Part shown: piece after piece, positions 7,988 through 14,847 of the stretch | Layout of the letters: each line of letters opens with the position of its first letter | Numbering within the stretch: position 1 is the first letter of the stretch | Virus record (IMG/VR): IMGVR_UViG_3300048586_000369 | Coordinates: 1 to 26,967 of that record | DNA length: 26,967 nt | Direction: 5' to 3' (one strand) | Source of the DNA: a virus | Notes under the pieces: generated by a model | Seen by the model: the letters and a program-made list of their open reading frames with translations, nothing else | The model's database searches: none | Told to the model about the DNA's origin: nothing | Translations under genes and position numbers: made by a program

Positions 7988-9297
7988 TGCACCACACCCA
8001 GATCGCCCAGCGCGTGTTCAACACGCCCCTGATGGTCGATCCCGCCAAGGCGCTGGCCTTTGTGACAGGTCTTGGACCGCGGATCACCGGCCGCGATATC
8101 AGTGTTGAAGGGGTGGAACTCGCCGCCGAAGCGCAGAATGCAGCCACCCTGCCCGCCCGGGCGTCGCTCTTTGGCGACGACCTGACCAGCCGCCAGGCGC
8201 GGAACGGAAGCCAGCCCTTCGCTGTGGTTGACGGGATCGCCGTTATCGAGATCGCGGGCACGCTGGTCCATCGCGGGGCGTGGATCGGGCAATCCTCGGG
8301 GCTGACTTCCTACGAGGGGATCGCCGCCCAGCTGCAGGCGGCGCTGGCCGATCCCGCGATCCGCGGCATAGCCCTCGACATCGACAGCTTCGGCGGTGAG
8401 GTGGCCGGTGCCTTCGACCTCGCCGACCGCATCCGCGCCGCGCGTCAGGTCAAGCCAGTCCATGCCTTCGTCGCCGATCACGCCCTCTCGGCCGCCTACG
8501 CCCTCGCATCCCAGGCCGACCGGATCATCCTGCCCCGCACCGGAGCGGTCGGCAGCATCGGGGTCGTGGCCATGCACAGCGACATGAGCGGGGCGCTCGA
8601 TCAGAAGGGCATCGCCGTCACGTTGATCCACGCAGGCGCGCGCAAGGTCGATGCGAACCCCTACCAGCCTCTGCCCGAGACCGTCCGCGCCCGGATCGCG
8701 AGCGAGTTGGAGGACCTGCGCCAGCTCTTCGCTGAAACCATCGCCGAAGGGCGCGGCCGCCGCCTCGACACCCAACGCGCGCTGGGCACCGAGGCCGCCG
8801 TCTTCCGTGGCGAGGCGGCGGTCTTCGCCGGTCTTGCCGATGAGGTGGCCGATCCGGTCACCGCCTTCCGCGCTTTCGCCGCCGCGCCCCGCGGCACAAC
8901 CACCCCCAGAGGAAAGGGCCCGATGATGACCACCGCCCCCGAAGATCATGCGCAGCCTGCGGCCGCGCCTGCTGCCAGCCTCCCGCCGGAGCCGACCCCG
9001 CCCGCGGCAATCGCACCGCCGCAAACCGCGGCGGCCGCGATGTCGCCCGAAGCGATCCGGGCCGAGGCGGCCGAGGTCGCACAGGTCTGCGCACAGGCCG
9101 CCCGCCTTGGCATTCAGATCGACGCCGCGGATGCGGTCGCCAAGGGCGTGAAGCCGGAAGCGCTGCGCGCCAAGGTCCTGGCCGATCTCGCCGCCCGCAG
9201 CGATGCCGCGGGCATCATCGCCACCGCCCCGGCGGCGGGCGCGAAGGAAAGCCCCATCGTCGCGGCTGCGAAGAAGTCGGCCGCCGCCTCGCGCTGA
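7984..9297 (+). CDS. S49-family prohead protease (lambda gpC-like) with scaffold-like C-terminus
   Basis: This 437-residue protein has an SppA/ClpP-like serine protease fold at about residues 80-300. DIDSFGGEVAGAF (132-144) provides the oxyanion region, Ser169 in ADHALSAAYALAS is the probable nucleophile and Lys221 in GARKVDANPY the probable general base, as in the Ser-Lys dyad of S49 peptidases. Residues after about 300 form an Ala/Pro-rich and then helical segment without protease features, matching the scaffold part of lambda C/Nu3. Lambda gpC is 439 residues. The start has GGAGG just upstream and overlaps the portal stop. The product should act inside the prohead and be degraded or lost during maturation. 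Confidence 0.93.
   Translation: MMHHTQIAQRVFNTPLMVDPAKALAFVTGLGPRITGRDISVEGVELAAEAQNAATLPARASLFGDDLTSRQARNGSQPFAVVDGIAVIEIAGTLVHRGAWIGQSSGLTSYEGIAAQLQAALADPAIRGIALDIDSFGGEVAGAFDLADRIRAARQVKPVHAFVADHALSAAYALASQADRIILPRTGAVGSIGVVAMHSDMSGALDQKGIAVTLIHAGARKVDANPYQPLPETVRARIASELEDLRQLFAETIAEGRGRRLDTQRALGTEAAVFRGEAAVFAGLADEVADPVTAFRAFAAAPRGTTTPRGKGPMMTTAPEDHAQPAAAPAASLPPEPTPPAAIAPPQTAAAAMSPEAIRAEAAEVAQVCAQAARLGIQIDAADAVAKGVKPEALRAKVLADLAARSDAAGIIATAPAAGAKESPIVAAAKKSAAASR
8923..9297 (+). CDS. Predicted internal in-frame start: Nu3-like scaffold protein
   Basis: Inside the protease gene, in the same frame, ATGATG at 8923-8928 is preceded by AGAGGA (8908-8913) with 9 nt spacing, a good ribosome-binding site. 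Initiation here would give a separate 124-residue protein equal to residues 314-437 of the protease. It has an Ala/Pro-rich start and a helical body (SPEAIRAEAAEVAQV onwards). Lambda makes its Nu3 scaffold in the same way from within gene C. The site and frame are seen directly; that the product is made is inferred from the lambda parallel. Confidence 0.66.
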   Translation: MMTTAPEDHAQPAAAPAASLPPEPTPPAAIAPPQTAAAAMSPEAIRAEAAEVAQVCAQAARLGIQIDAADAVAKGVKPEALRAKVLADLAARSDAAGIIATAPAAGAKESPIVAAAKKSAAASR

Positions 9298-9317
9298 TCC
9301 CGCCGACCACCACTGCC

Positions 9318-9335
9318 GCGCCTGCGTAAAGGCGC
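9318..9335 (+). other. Small hairpin between scaffold/protease and decoration genes
   Basis: In the 74-bp gap after the protease gene, GCGCCT and AGGCGC can pair as a 6-bp stem around a 6-nt loop. No U-tract follows, so it is unlikely to be an intrinsic terminator. It could be an RNA-processing or mRNA-stabilising element ahead of the highly expressed decoration and capsid genes, or chance in GC-rich DNA. Confidence 0.3.
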
Positions 9336-9371
9336 AGCACACCCCATCCCCAACATCCTGGAGACTGAACC

Positions 9372-9752
9372 ATGCCCGTCCTGACGGAACCGCCCAGCAT
9401 GGGCGATGTCCTCAAATACGAGGTCAACCCGAACTACACCCGCGAGGTGGTGACGCTTCTCGCGGGCATGCCCTATCCCGTCGGCTCGGTGCTGGGCAAA
9501 ATCACGGCCAGCGGCAAATACACCCTGTCGCCCGCGACCGGGGCCGACGGATCGCAGGTCGCCACGGCCGTTCTGCTCTATGCCGTCGACGCCACGCTGG
9601 CCGATGCCACCGGCATCGTGCTGGTCCGCGGTCCCTCGATCGTGTCGCGCGCGGCCCTCGCCTACGGCGCCACCATCGATGACGGCACCAAGATCGCCGC
9701 GAAGATCACCCAGCTGGCCGCCGTCGGCATCATCGCCCGCGACGGCGTCTGA
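9372..9752 (+). CDS. Head decoration protein, lambda gpD-like
   Basis: This 126-residue protein begins with a Pro/Thr-containing arm (MPVLTEPPSMGDVLKYE). It continues with the decoration-protein core: EVVTLLAGMPYPVGSVLGKI, then YTLSP, AVLLYAVDATLAD, LVRGPSIVSRAALAYG and a C-terminal helix ending LAAVGIIARDGV. gpD-type trimers bind the expanded capsid and reinforce it against packaged DNA. Size and position, directly before the major capsid gene, agree. GGAG about 9 nt before the ATG supports the start. Confidence 0.9.
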   Translation: MPVLTEPPSMGDVLKYEVNPNYTREVVTLLAGMPYPVGSVLGKITASGKYTLSPATGADGSQVATAVLLYAVDATLADATGIVLVRGPSIVSRAALAYGATIDDGTKIAAKITQLAAVGIIARDGV

Positions 9753-9778
9753 TCCCCCTCTTTCCCCGGAGCATCCCC

Positions 9779-10804
9779 ATGACCCTCGTCCGCAATCCCT
9801 TCGACGCTGGCGGCTATTCGTTGGCCGAAATGACGCAGGCCATCAACATCCTGCCGAACCTCTACACCCGCCTCGCCCAGATCGGCCTCTTCCGCTTCGA
9901 AGGGGTCAGCCAGCGCTCGGTCATCATCGAGCAGTACGAAGGTGTCCTGAGCCTCCTGCCCTCGGTCCCTCTCGGCGGCCCCGCCACTGTCGGCACCCGC
10001 GAGGGCCGGTCCATGCGCAGCTTCGCTCTGCCGTGGATCCCGCATGACGATGTGGTTCTCCCTGCCGATCTTCAGGGCCAGCCCGCGTTGGGCGGCGCCT
10101 TCGACGCCGCCGATCCCCTCGTCGAGGTGATGAACCGCAAGCTGCTCCTGATGCGCCGCAAGCATGCCCAGACCCGCGAATACATGGAGATGAACGCGCT
10201 CCGCGGCATCGTGAAGGACGGCGCGGGCACCACCCTCTACAACTACTTCACCGAATTCGGCCTGGCGCAGATCTCGGTCGACTTCGTGCTCGGCACCGCG
10301 GGCACCAACGTCCAGGGCAAGGTCCGTGAGGTGCTGCGGGCCATTGAGGACAACCTTCTGGGCGAGGCCATGACTTCGGTCCATGCGCTGGTCAGCCGCG
10401 AGTTCTTCGACAAGCTGATCGCGCACCCCAAGACCGAGGAGGCCTACAAGTTCTACGCCTCGACCGGTGCCCAGCCCCTGCGCGAGGATGTGCGGCGCAA
10501 CTTCCCCTTTGGCGGGATCCTGTTCGAGGAATACTCCGGCACCGTCACCCTCTCGACCAAGGCCACGGAACGGCTGGTCCCGGCGAACGAAGGGATCGCC
10601 TTCCCCTTGGGCACGATGGACACCTTCACCACCTATGGCGGCCCCGCGAACCTCCTGGAAACCGCTAACACTATCGGCCTGCCCCTCTACGCCCGCCAGC
10701 ATCTCGACGAGAAGGGCCGCTGGATCGACGTCATGACCGAGGCCTCGATCTTGCCGGTGAACAAGCGGCCGCGGCTGGCGATCCGCCTGCACACGTCGAA
10801 CTGA
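9779..10804 (+). CDS. Major capsid protein, lambda gpE family
   Basis: This 341-residue protein is the same length as lambda gpE and belongs to the phage major capsid protein E family (HK97 fold). Recognisable segments are the N-terminal MTQAINILPNLYTRLAQIGL, the RSFALPWIPHDDVVLPADLQ stretch, the AQTREYMEMNALRGIV spine region and the C-terminal RPRLAIRLHTS. It should assemble with the scaffold and portal into the prohead shell. A GGAG sits 9 nt before the ATG. Only 11 bp separate it from the next gene. As the most abundant structural protein it is a natural target for mass spectrometry. Confidence 0.95.
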   Translation: MTLVRNPFDAGGYSLAEMTQAINILPNLYTRLAQIGLFRFEGVSQRSVIIEQYEGVLSLLPSVPLGGPATVGTREGRSMRSFALPWIPHDDVVLPADLQGQPALGGAFDAADPLVEVMNRKLLLMRRKHAQTREYMEMNALRGIVKDGAGTTLYNYFTEFGLAQISVDFVLGTAGTNVQGKVREVLRAIEDNLLGEAMTSVHALVSREFFDKLIAHPKTEEAYKFYASTGAQPLREDVRRNFPFGGILFEEYSGTVTLSTKATERLVPANEGIAFPLGTMDTFTTYGGPANLLETANTIGLPLYARQHLDEKGRWIDVMTEASILPVNKRPRLAIRLHTSN

Positions 10805-10815
10805 CGGACGCACCC

Positions 10816-11130
10816 ATGTCCGTCTTCGCCGCCGCCATGGACCGCATCTTCACCCATGCCTCCATGGCGGCCTCGGCTCTCTGGATCTCGGCCACCACCT
10901 CCGAGGAACGCCCGATCCGCATCATCCGCCGCGCGCCAGACCGCGTCACCGACTTCGGCGCGGGCCGGTACGTCAGCGACACGACGGTGGTGGATGTGCG
11001 CGTGGCAGACCTGCCCGCCCCACGGCCGGGCGACGTGATCGTCATCGGCGCGGACAGCCATGTGATCCAGGGGGAACCGCTGCGCGACCGCGAACGTCTG
11101 ATCTGGACCCTCGATCTCCGCCCGGCGTGA
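10816..11130 (+). CDS. FII-like head-tail joining protein
   Basis: This 104-residue protein lies directly after the major capsid gene, the position of FI/FII in lambda. Its sequence (SMAASALWISATTSEERPIRII, then beta-rich segments such as DTTVVDVRVADLPAPRPGDVI and HVIQGEPLRDRERLIWTLDL) resembles the FII/gp17-type joining proteins that cap the filled head and receive the tail. The family is short and divergent, so the assignment rests as much on size and order as on residues. It is followed after 4 bp by the DUF6441 gene. Confidence 0.75.
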   Translation: MSVFAAAMDRIFTHASMAASALWISATTSEERPIRIIRRAPDRVTDFGAGRYVSDTTVVDVRVADLPAPRPGDVIVIGADSHVIQGEPLRDRERLIWTLDLRPA

Positions 11131-11134
11131 TCCG

Positions 11135-11767
11135 ATGAAACTGAAGCTCACCATCGATCCTGACATCGTCGCGATGATGCAGGCGGAAATCGCAACGGGC
11201 GAGAAGGCCGTCACCACCGCCATGCGCGAGGCGGGCGCGGGCCTCAAATCCGCCTGGCGCGGCCAGATCACCGGCGCGGGGCTCGGCACCCGGCTCGGCA
11301 ACTCGATCCGCCTCGCGACCTATCCCAAGGGCGGCGAAAGCCTGAACGCCGCGGCGCTGGTCTGGTCGAACGCCCCGGTGATCGTCGGCGCGCATGACGC
11401 CGGACCACTCATCCGGTCGCGCAACGGCTTTTGGCTGGCCATCCCCACCCCGGCCGCAGGGAAATCCACCCGCGGTGGTCGCATCACCCCCGGCGAATGG
11501 GAACGCCGTACGGGGCTGCGGCTGCGCTTCATCTACCGGCGCAGGGGTCCGAGCCTGCTGGTGGCTGAGGGGCGGCTGAACAGCAAAGGGCGCGCGGTGG
11601 CGTCACGTGCAAGAACAGGTCGCGGGCTGACCACCGTGCCGATCTTCCTCCTCGTGCCGCAGGTCAAGCTACGCAAGCGGCTCGATCTCGCGCGGGATGC
11701 CGAGCGGGCCATCGACGGCGTGCCGGGGCGGATCGTGGCGGGGTGGGAGAGCAGCACGGCTGGCTGA
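11135..11767 (+). CDS. DUF6441 family phage protein, probable head-tail/tail completion
   Basis: I recognise this 210-residue protein as DUF6441, a family found in alphaproteobacterial phages. It has an N-terminal helical part (EKAVTTAMREAGAGLKSAWR), a central region with repeated basic residues (RRTGLRLRFIYRRRGPSLLV) and a C-terminal stretch with TVPIFLLVPQVKLRKRLDL. Its place between the FII-like protein and the tail terminator is where lambda has gpZ, so a role in finishing the tail end or joining it to the head is likely but unproven. Its stop is only 13 bp from the stop of the opposing cargo gene; no terminator fits between them. Confidence 0.78.
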   Translation: MKLKLTIDPDIVAMMQAEIATGEKAVTTAMREAGAGLKSAWRGQITGAGLGTRLGNSIRLATYPKGGESLNAAALVWSNAPVIVGAHDAGPLIRSRNGFWLAIPTPAAGKSTRGGRITPGEWERRTGLRLRFIYRRRGPSLLVAEGRLNSKGRAVASRARTGRGLTTVPIFLLVPQVKLRKRLDLARDAERAIDGVPGRIVAGWESSTAG

Positions 11768-11780
11768 TCTCTCGTTTCCG

Positions 11781-12608
11781 TCAGACAATGCCTTCCAGCA
11801 ACACATCAAGCACTGTTGCTGTAACAGCTCCCACAGCCATGTCACCGAACGCGCTTCTGAATTGAGAGCGCGAAACTGACCCTGTTCGCAAGACACGTCC
11901 TGCAGCGAAAGCACCAGATACGAGAGCCGAAGCCGCGACGGCTTCGCCAACTTCCTGAATCAAGCCATCACCGGGCAAAGCAGAAAACACCTCATCGACT
12001 TGGGCCGTAAGATTTTCATTCGACAGCCCGGAACTGGCAACACCGGCGACCCTGTCCGCAATCTCTGTCGTCGCCAGAACCTCTATCTCGGGATAACGGG
12101 AAAGGTGCTCAAGAATTGGCGCGGCCGACGCGACGGCCTTCAGCTGGACCTCCCGTATGACGTCTCCATCAACGATGAACTGCACATCTGCACCTGGATG
12201 GTTGGTCGCCCCGAATACCTCGGCGCTAATCTCTCCCCCGTCTGCGTTCACGCCATGAACATAAAGCAGTTCGTGGTAGATGCCCTTGATATTGGAAGCG
12301 ACGCCACGAAGTTGCTCATGGTTCAAAGCAGCTACATAAGCCGCGAGATCGCCGACTTCTGCATCGCGCAAGGCGTCCGAAGACCGCCGCAAAGCGTCAA
12401 GCACCAATCGCTCTTCAACTGACCAGAACCGGGTGCTGTCTTCAACCAGCCGCTGCAATGTGACCGCGATGACGACGGCGGCGCTGCGCGTTCCCTCACC
12501 TACTGCGGCGCGGCCATCGCGGAAATCGCGATCCGGCCGATTTCTGTCCTGCAGTGATCGAGTTTCCGTTGATGCAGGAAGGCGAGCGTCTTGGTGAATG
12601 GCTGACAT
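11781..12608 (-). CDS. Cargo protein B: PD-(D/E/Q)xK-like nuclease candidate with hydrophobic C-terminus
   Basis: This 275-residue protein is not assigned to a named family. Residues 1-40 are polar and possibly disordered. The core (about 95-185) contains GIYHELLYVHG (E113), then NHPGADVQF (D141) and REVQLKA (E153, Q155, K157). An acidic residue, a D on a strand and an E/Q-x-K on the next strand is the arrangement of PD-(D/E)xK nucleases, with QxK as in Mrr-like members. The C-terminus (about 221-275) is rich in Ala/Gly/Val and could associate with a membrane. The ATG at 12608 is supported by AAGAAGGA 8 nt upstream and lies inside gene A, which it overlaps by 109 bp, so the pair is probably coupled. 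It opposes the late operon and looks acquired. The nuclease role is inferred from the motif only. Confidence 0.7.
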   Translation of the reverse strand: MSAIHQDARLPASTETRSLQDRNRPDRDFRDGRAAVGEGTRSAAVVIAVTLQRLVEDSTRFWSVEERLVLDALRRSSDALRDAEVGDLAAYVAALNHEQLRGVASNIKGIYHELLYVHGVNADGGEISAEVFGATNHPGADVQFIVDGDVIREVQLKAVASAAPILEHLSRYPEIEVLATTEIADRVAGVASSGLSNENLTAQVDEVFSALPGDGLIQEVGEAVAASALVSGAFAAGRVLRTGSVSRSQFRSAFGDMAVGAVTATVLDVLLEGIV

Positions 12609-13420
12609 CCGGAAATTCCTTCTTCATCCAGGCTCGCCTGGTTCCAATACTGGTTGATTTGATTGGCTAACGGGATCAGCGCATGCTCGGCGATGAGCCT
12701 CATTTCCGCGTGGGTAGTGGAGACCCCGCTCTCGATCTGTTGTCGGATCGCCTTGATCAAGGTGATACTGGCTACAAGGATCGCCTTCTCATGATCCTGA
12801 AGTTCGTCTTCGGGTCGAGACCTTCCGAAAAGCCAGCGCTTTGCCAAGAGACCGCCTCCGACGCCGATGCCTATCCCCGTACCCGCCAGCATTACGCCAC
12901 CGGCAGCGGTTCCAAGACCGATGAGCGAGCCCAACCAGTAAAGCTGTGCCGTGGTCGCCGCTGCACCGGTGAGTGACCCTATGGCGGCACCGGTCGATGC
13001 GGCACCGAAACCAGAAATCAGCGCTGCAATGCCCGTCACCGCGGCTATGCCGGTTGTCTTGCTGATTACAGCGTTGACGAATATCCGGGTGCGCTTTTCG
13101 GAGTCCTGCCGAATTGCGGCCACCACTGCATTCAGGGTTTCTTCGAGATGCTGAAGAGAATTTGCCTTGGGCTTCTCGTTCCACCCGAACCTTGCCGCGT
13201 TCTCCTTTGCCCAAAACTCAATCTGACTGGAGGTCGGAATATGCGGAGACAGGCGTTCGTGCTGTCGCTTGCCCCAAGCCACAGCCTTCTCGAAATGCGG
13301 CGCTGCCGCTTCTATTTCTGCGGCACCACGCCTCCAGGCTTTCTTGGCGTACCCGTATGCGTTCGTGAGATTTTCCTTCAATTCTACAGCCCTACGCCCC
13401 TGCGTTTCAGAACATAACAC
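12500..13420 (-). CDS. Cargo protein A: glycine-rich membrane protein candidate
   Basis: This 306-residue protein is not recognised at family level. I chose the GTG at 13420 because GGAGG (13429-13433) stands 8 nt upstream; in-frame ATG (13462) and GTG (13471) codons lack such a site and would overlap the opposite gene. Residues 1-115 are polar and helical with many charges. Residues 122-197 form a long Gly/Ala/Ile/Leu segment with small-residue spacing (TGIAALISGFGAASTGAAIG, then GTGIGIGVGGGLLAKRW), typical of glycine-zipper or pore-like membrane hairpins. The C-terminal third (about 205-306) is soluble and helical, with Cys272 and Cys290. It is first in a two-gene operon with protein B, within the phage late region but on the opposite strand. 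A partner or membrane-effector role in phage exclusion is a guess. Confidence 0.72.
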   Translation of the reverse strand: MLCSETQGRRAVELKENLTNAYGYAKKAWRRGAAEIEAAAPHFEKAVAWGKRQHERLSPHIPTSSQIEFWAKENAARFGWNEKPKANSLQHLEETLNAVVAAIRQDSEKRTRIFVNAVISKTTGIAAVTGIAALISGFGAASTGAAIGSLTGAAATTAQLYWLGSLIGLGTAAGGVMLAGTGIGIGVGGGLLAKRWLFGRSRPEDELQDHEKAILVASITLIKAIRQQIESGVSTTHAEMRLIAEHALIPLANQINQYWNQASLDEEGISGCQPFTKTLAFLHQRKLDHCRTEIGRIAISAMAAPQ

Positions 13421-13460
13421 GTCATTTTCCTCCAAGAGTCCACCAAACCCATCGGTAGTC

Positions 13461-13883
13461 ATGCCCACCACCCGCGAAACCGTCCTCGCCGCTCTTCACG
13501 CGCGGCTTCAGCCGCTTGCCGCCCTCATACTGCGTGACGAGGCGCTGCCCGAGCGGATCCCGACGGCCGGGCTAATCATCCTGCGCGACGGCCAGCCGGG
13601 CGAGCCGGAGGTGACGCTGTCACCCTTGCGCTACCACTACCAGCACCGGACCGAACTGGAGGTCGTCGTCCAGACAGGCACCGGCCGGGCCAACGCTTTC
13701 GACGACTTGATCACCGCCATCGGCGCGGCGCTGGAAGCCGACCGGACGCTGGGCGGCCTTTGCGACTGGGTCGAAGCTGAGGCCCCAGCCTCAGTCGACC
13801 TGCCGGTCGAGGGCGCGGCAGCCCTGAAGGCGGCGGTGATCACCGTCGTCCTGCACTACACAACGACCGGCCCTCTGGCCTGA
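13461..13883 (+). CDS. Tail terminator/completion-like protein (gpU/DUF3168-like)
   Basis: This 140-residue protein has the layout of tail terminators: an N-terminal helix (TTRETVLAALHARLQPLA), a beta-rich middle (GLIILRDGQPGEPEVTLS and YQHRTELEVVVQTGTGR), a second helix (AFDDLITAIGAALEADR) and a final strand (KAAVITVVLHYTTT). Such proteins form a ring that stops tail tube growth and docks to the head. It lies directly before the tail tube gene, as expected. No clear ribosome-binding site precedes the ATG, and its upstream flank is occupied by the start of the opposing cargo gene A. The native leader may thus have been altered by that insertion. Confidence 0.72.
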   Translation: MPTTRETVLAALHARLQPLAALILRDEALPERIPTAGLIILRDGQPGEPEVTLSPLRYHYQHRTELEVVVQTGTGRANAFDDLITAIGAALEADRTLGGLCDWVEAEAPASVDLPVEGAAALKAAVITVVLHYTTTGPLA

Positions 13884-13906
13884 CACCCCTCACATAGGAG
13901 ACCCCC

Positions 13907-14845
13907 ATGGCACGCGCACACGGCGCGCGGGCGCAGATGGCGCTTGCATTCGAAACCGTCTACGGCACCCCGCCCGCCAGCGGCTATCGGCTGATGCCCT
14001 TCGCCAGCACCACGCTCGGCTCCGAACAGCCGCTGATCGCCTCAGAACTGCTGGGCCAGGGGCGCGACCCGCTGGCCCCGATCAAGGACGCGGTCACCGC
14101 CGATGGCGATGTCGTGGTGCCGATCGACGTCGAGAACTTCGGCCTCTGGCTGAAGGCCGCCTTCGGTGCCCCGACCACTACCGGCACGACGCCCAAGACC
14201 CACACCTTCCAATCGGGCAACTGGACGCTGCCCTCGATGGCCATCGAAGTGGCCATGCCCGAAGTGCCGCGGTTCGCGATGTATGCGGGTTGCATCATGG
14301 ACCAGCTGTCCTGGCAGATGAACCGCTCGGGCCTGCTGACAGCCACCGCCCGGCTGATCGCGCAGGGCGAGGCCATCGCAGCGACGACGGCCGCAGGCAC
14401 GCCCACCGCGCTGGGCTTGCAGCGCTTCGGCCATTTCAACGGGGTGGTGAAGCGGAACGGCACGGCGCTGGGCAATGTCGTATCGGCCGAGATCACCTAT
14501 GCCAACGGCCTCGACCGGATCGAGACCATCCGCAACGACGGCAAGATCGAGGGTGCCGATCCCGGAATGGCCGCGCTGACCGGCCGCATCGAGGTGCGTT
14601 TCGCCGATAGCGCCCTCGTCACCCAAGCCATCGACGGCACGCCTTGCGAGCTCGAGTTCGCCTACAGCCTCGGCGCGAACGCCAGCTTCACCTTCACCGC
14701 CCATGCCGTCTACCTGCCGGTCCCGCGGATCGAGATCCCGGGGCCCCAGGGCATCCAGGCCAGTTTCGACTGGCAGGCCGCGAAAGCCACCAGCCCCGCC
14801 CGCATGTGCACCGCCGTCCTTGTCAACATCGTCACGGGATACTGA
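13907..14845 (+). CDS. Phage tail tube protein
   Basis: This 312-residue protein resembles the Phage_tube_2 type of major tail protein common in alphaproteobacterial phages. It begins ARAHGARAQMALAFETVYGT, followed by SGYRLMPFAS, then beta-rich segments such as DGDVVVPIDVENFGLWLKAA, HTFQSGNWTLPSMAIEVAMP and FNGVVKRNG. The C-terminal region (IEIPGPQGIQASFDWQAA) may be a decoration or Ig-like part. Hexameric rings of this protein form the tube of a non-contractile tail; no sheath protein is present, consistent with a siphovirus. GGAG sits a few bases before the ATG. Only 2 bp separate it from the next gene. Confidence 0.87.
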   Translation: MARAHGARAQMALAFETVYGTPPASGYRLMPFASTTLGSEQPLIASELLGQGRDPLAPIKDAVTADGDVVVPIDVENFGLWLKAAFGAPTTTGTTPKTHTFQSGNWTLPSMAIEVAMPEVPRFAMYAGCIMDQLSWQMNRSGLLTATARLIAQGEAIAATTAAGTPTALGLQRFGHFNGVVKRNGTALGNVVSAEITYANGLDRIETIRNDGKIEGADPGMAALTGRIEVRFADSALVTQAIDGTPCELEFAYSLGANASFTFTAHAVYLPVPRIEIPGPQGIQASFDWQAAKATSPARMCTAVLVNIVTGY

Positions 14846-14847
14846 CC

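Noticed and set aside
7936-9342. Long minus-strand open frame (468 codons) opposite the prohead protease
   Set aside because: The plus strand encodes an unmistakable S49 protease with catalytic residues; the antisense product is Gly/Arg-rich and resembles nothing.
11740-13470. Direct or inverted repeats flanking the cargo insert, or a transposase
   Set aside because: I compared both flanks by eye and saw no shared repeat, and neither gene resembles a transposase or recombinase.
13421-13471. Longer version of cargo gene A starting at ATG 13462 or GTG 13471
   Set aside because: Neither has a ribosome-binding site and both overlap the tail terminator start, whereas GTG 13420 has GGAGG 8 nt upstream.
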